From: Flavobacteriales bacterium
GTDB taxonomy: Bacteria; Bacteroidota; Bacteroidia; Flavobacteriales; Flavobacteriaceae
Reading direction: 5' to 3'
NCBI GenBank assembly: GCA_026996605.1
Contig: JALWLE010000096.1
Span: 1-41,858 of the forward strand
Length of the DNA: 41,858 nucleotides
Made by a program: the position numbers and the translations under genes. The notes under the pieces were generated by a model, which did not search any database, had not been told where the DNA came from, and saw nothing but the letters and a program-made list of their open reading frames with translations. How positions within the stretch are numbered: the stretch's first letter is position 1; each line of letters starts with the position of its first letter. Positions 40,388 through 41,858 of the stretch are shown piece after piece.

Positions 40388-40966
40388 ATGAAAAAAGACA
40401 TCATCATATCTGGCGTCGGTGGTCAAGGTATATTGACCATTTCGGCAGTTTTAGACACCGCAGCTTTAGAAAACGGATTTAACGTCAAACAATCAGAAGT
40501 ACACGGCATGAGCCAACGTGGGGGTGCCGTACAATCACATGTACGTATATCGGACCAACCGGTTTATTCCGATTTAATTCCCAAAGGCAAAGCGGATATT
40601 ATCTTGTCTGTCGAGCCTATGGAACTATTACGATATTTACCCTATTTACATCCGGAAGGCTATCTCGTAACGGATATCAATCCGTTTAAAAATATTGCCA
40701 ATTATCCGGATGAAAACGCCTTAAAAGCACAAATTGAACAATTTCCGCATCACCGCATTGTTGATGCACGCACTTTAGCTAAACGAGCAGGAAATTTCAG
40801 AGCAGCCAATATCGTTATGATTGGTGCAATAGCCGATTTGTTACCTTTTGAAGACGAACTGCTTAAAAAAGTCATTGCAGATTTATTCCAACGTAAAGGC
40901 GACCGGATTGTGCAAATGAATCTTGATGCTTACGAATTGGGGAAGTCAGTCATTTTGGTTTCATAA
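40388..40966 (+). CDS. iorB: Indolepyruvate:ferredoxin oxidoreductase beta subunit
   Basis: This 192-residue gamma-type subunit of 2-oxoacid:acceptor oxidoreductases binds CoA and partners IorA. The N-terminal DIIISGVGGQGILTISAVL is the Rossmann-like Gly-rich signature. EVHGMSQRGGAVQSHVRIS near residue 38 and NIVMIGAIADLLPF near residue 140 are family blocks. It is a single-domain protein without Fe-S motifs. It is separated from iorA by 256 bp, which is unusual for subunits of one enzyme; the gap contains two palindromic elements and the tandem leader repeat. Confidence 0.9.
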   Translation: MKKDIIISGVGGQGILTISAVLDTAALENGFNVKQSEVHGMSQRGGAVQSHVRISDQPVYSDLIPKGKADIILSVEPMELLRYLPYLHPEGYLVTDINPFKNIANYPDENALKAQIEQFPHHRIVDARTLAKRAGNFRAANIVMIGAIADLLPFEDELLKKVIADLFQRKGDRIVQMNLDAYELGKSVILVS

Positions 40967-41030
40967 AGCAAAAAACAAAATCAAGACGTGATTACTTTTG
41001 GTAAAACGTCTAAAAGGTCGAGAAATAAAA

Positions 41031-41711
41031 ATGAAAATCCCCATAAACAAATGGTCCAAAGATGACCGTCCGAGAGAAAAATTGCTTCAAAAAGGTGTGG
41101 CTGCACTTTCTAATGCGGAATTAATCGCTATTCTAATCGGTTCGGGTAACCGTGATGAATCTGCCGTAAGTTTATCTCAAAGAATTTTGAAGGACGCAGG
41201 TAACAACTGGCATCAACTGGCAAAACTCTCACTCAAGGAATTAATGCAATACAAGGGAATAGGCGAAGCCAAAGCCATCAGCATTGTAGCCGCTTTAGAA
41301 ATAGGAAGACGTCGTAATATGTCCGAAGCGCTCGAACGCAAAGAAATCAAAAGTTCTCGTGATGCCTTTGAATTGTTGGCACCCAATCTGTCTGATAAAA
41401 ATATTGAAGAATTTTGGATCATTTACATGCGAAAAAATACGGTGTCCGGTGTCGAAAAATTATATCAAGGCGGATTGGATCATGCCTTAGTGGATATTCG
41501 TTTGCTTTTAAAACGGCTTCTCGAAAAAGAAGCAACGGCATTTATCATGGCACATAACCACCCTTCAGGCAATTTAAAACCCAGCAAGTCAGACAAAGAA
41601 CTTACCAAAAAAATCAAAGAAGCCACCGGTTTTCTAGATTTGCATTTACTAGACCATTTGATTATTGCCGGTAATCGATATTATAGCTTTGCCGACCATC
41701 ATGAGTTATAA
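41031..41711 (+). CDS. radC: RadC-family JAB-domain protein
   Basis: This 226-residue RadC protein has an N-terminal helix-hairpin-helix region (LMQYKGIGEAKAISIVAALEIGRRR) and a C-terminal JAB/MPN metal-binding domain with AHNHPSGNLKPSKSD. The conserved EEFWIIYM and an LLDHLIIAGNRYYSFAD end complete the pattern. Its exact role is unclear; it was named for a repair phenotype later assigned elsewhere, and it is frequently found near restriction or mobile loci. The ATG at 41031 is used; an in-frame TTG at 40998 has no support. It follows iorB by 64 bp. Confidence 0.93.
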   Translation: MKIPINKWSKDDRPREKLLQKGVAALSNAELIAILIGSGNRDESAVSLSQRILKDAGNNWHQLAKLSLKELMQYKGIGEAKAISIVAALEIGRRRNMSEALERKEIKSSRDAFELLAPNLSDKNIEEFWIIYMRKNTVSGVEKLYQGGLDHALVDIRLLLKRLLEKEATAFIMAHNHPSGNLKPSKSDKELTKKIKEATGFLDLHLLDHLIIAGNRYYSFADHHEL

Positions 41712-41786
41712 TTTTTTTCAAATAACATTTCAAAACTTCTTAAATTTACAACATCAAAATATGTCAATATAGATAAAATCGACACA

Positions 41787-41858
41787 ATGAAATACAAAAA
41801 CATCAGAGAAGAAGAGCTTAAAAACAAAGTAGCCGTTGATTGGTTCAGGCAGTTTAAT
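41787..41858 (+). CDS. N-terminus of a possible Eco57I-like restriction-modification protein (cut by window edge)
   Basis: Only the first 24 codons are present. They begin at the ATG at 41787 and include the stretch NIREEELKNKVAVDWFRQF. As I recall, large Eco57I-type class I methyltransferase/nuclease proteins start with a similar E-E-L-K-N-K-V-A-x-D-(F/W)-F stretch, and RadC genes commonly neighbour such loci. The identification rests on this short piece alone and needs the sequence beyond the edge. The upstream 75 bp are AT-rich, without a sharp promoter. Confidence 0.4.
   Translation, partial: MKYKNIREEELKNKVAVDWFRQFN

Overview
The window looks like a chromosomal segment of a low-GC member of the Bacteroidota, most likely Flavobacteriia. 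The signs are a SusC/SusD pair, a protein with a C-terminal type IX secretion (T9SS) sorting domain, and lipoproteins with a K-D/E-rich export signal just after the lipidated Cys. Bacteroidota-type promoters (TAnnTTTG) occur, Shine-Dalgarno sequences are absent, and several families are typical of the group (DUF4199, DUF4286, DUF4301, GH3-like, BlaI/M56). No rRNA, tRNA, CRISPR or insertion sequence with a transposase was seen. The species cannot be named from sequence alone.

Layout. 1-3067: 3' part of a SusC-like TonB-dependent receptor and a complete SusD-like lipoprotein, closed by a strong bidirectional terminator. 3167-9886 (minus): envelope and metabolism genes, namely a GT2 glycosyltransferase, a DUF4199 membrane protein, a CapD/FlaA1-type nucleotide-sugar dehydratase, isochorismate synthase coupled to a hotdog thioesterase (menaquinone pathway), and an M23 lipoprotein peptidase. 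10126-11566: rhomboid protease and a methyltransferase. 11811-16967: topoisomerase IV genes parE and parC with a MazEF toxin-antitoxin pair lodged between them. 16968-17602: a long non-coding stretch with a tandem palindromic repeat and a GC-rich structured element. 17603-21293: ornithine aminotransferase, a small membrane protein, an Smr-domain protein and a DUF4301 protein. 21294-21853: a second repeat array, then a candidate BlaI operator. 21854-24353: a BlaI/M56 sensor pair and a small lipoprotein. 24487-26580: a T9SS-secreted lipase-like hydrolase. 26611-31464 (minus): DUF4286-GH3-M23 operon, a HAD nucleotidase and a deacetylase-like protein with altered active-site motifs. 31751-35253 (minus): FAH-family hydrolase, oligopeptidase B-like S9 peptidase, S4 RNA-binding protein. 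35381-38331: FKBP-like lipoprotein with calcium-binding-type Asp repeats, a second small lipoprotein related to the one at 23913, and miaB. 38515-41711: a two-gene indolepyruvate:ferredoxin oxidoreductase (iorA/iorB) and radC. 41787 to the edge: the first 24 codons of what may be an Eco57I-like restriction-modification protein.

Most genes are ordinary housekeeping or envelope genes. The most unusual content is non-coding. There are several families of short, hairpin-forming dispersed repeats. In two of them the terminal stems differ between copies but keep pairing, which suggests selection on structure. Sense-oriented simple repeats sit directly in front of start codons (five loci) and directly behind stop codons (three loci). 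One multi-stem element (17351-17506) resembles a structured RNA or mobile repeat. Other points worth checking are mazEF between parE and parC with an operator-like palindrome on its promoter, TAGTT half-sites at exact 20-bp spacing before blaI, a Cys in a zinc-ligand position of an M23 peptidase, and near-leaderless promoters at two genes.
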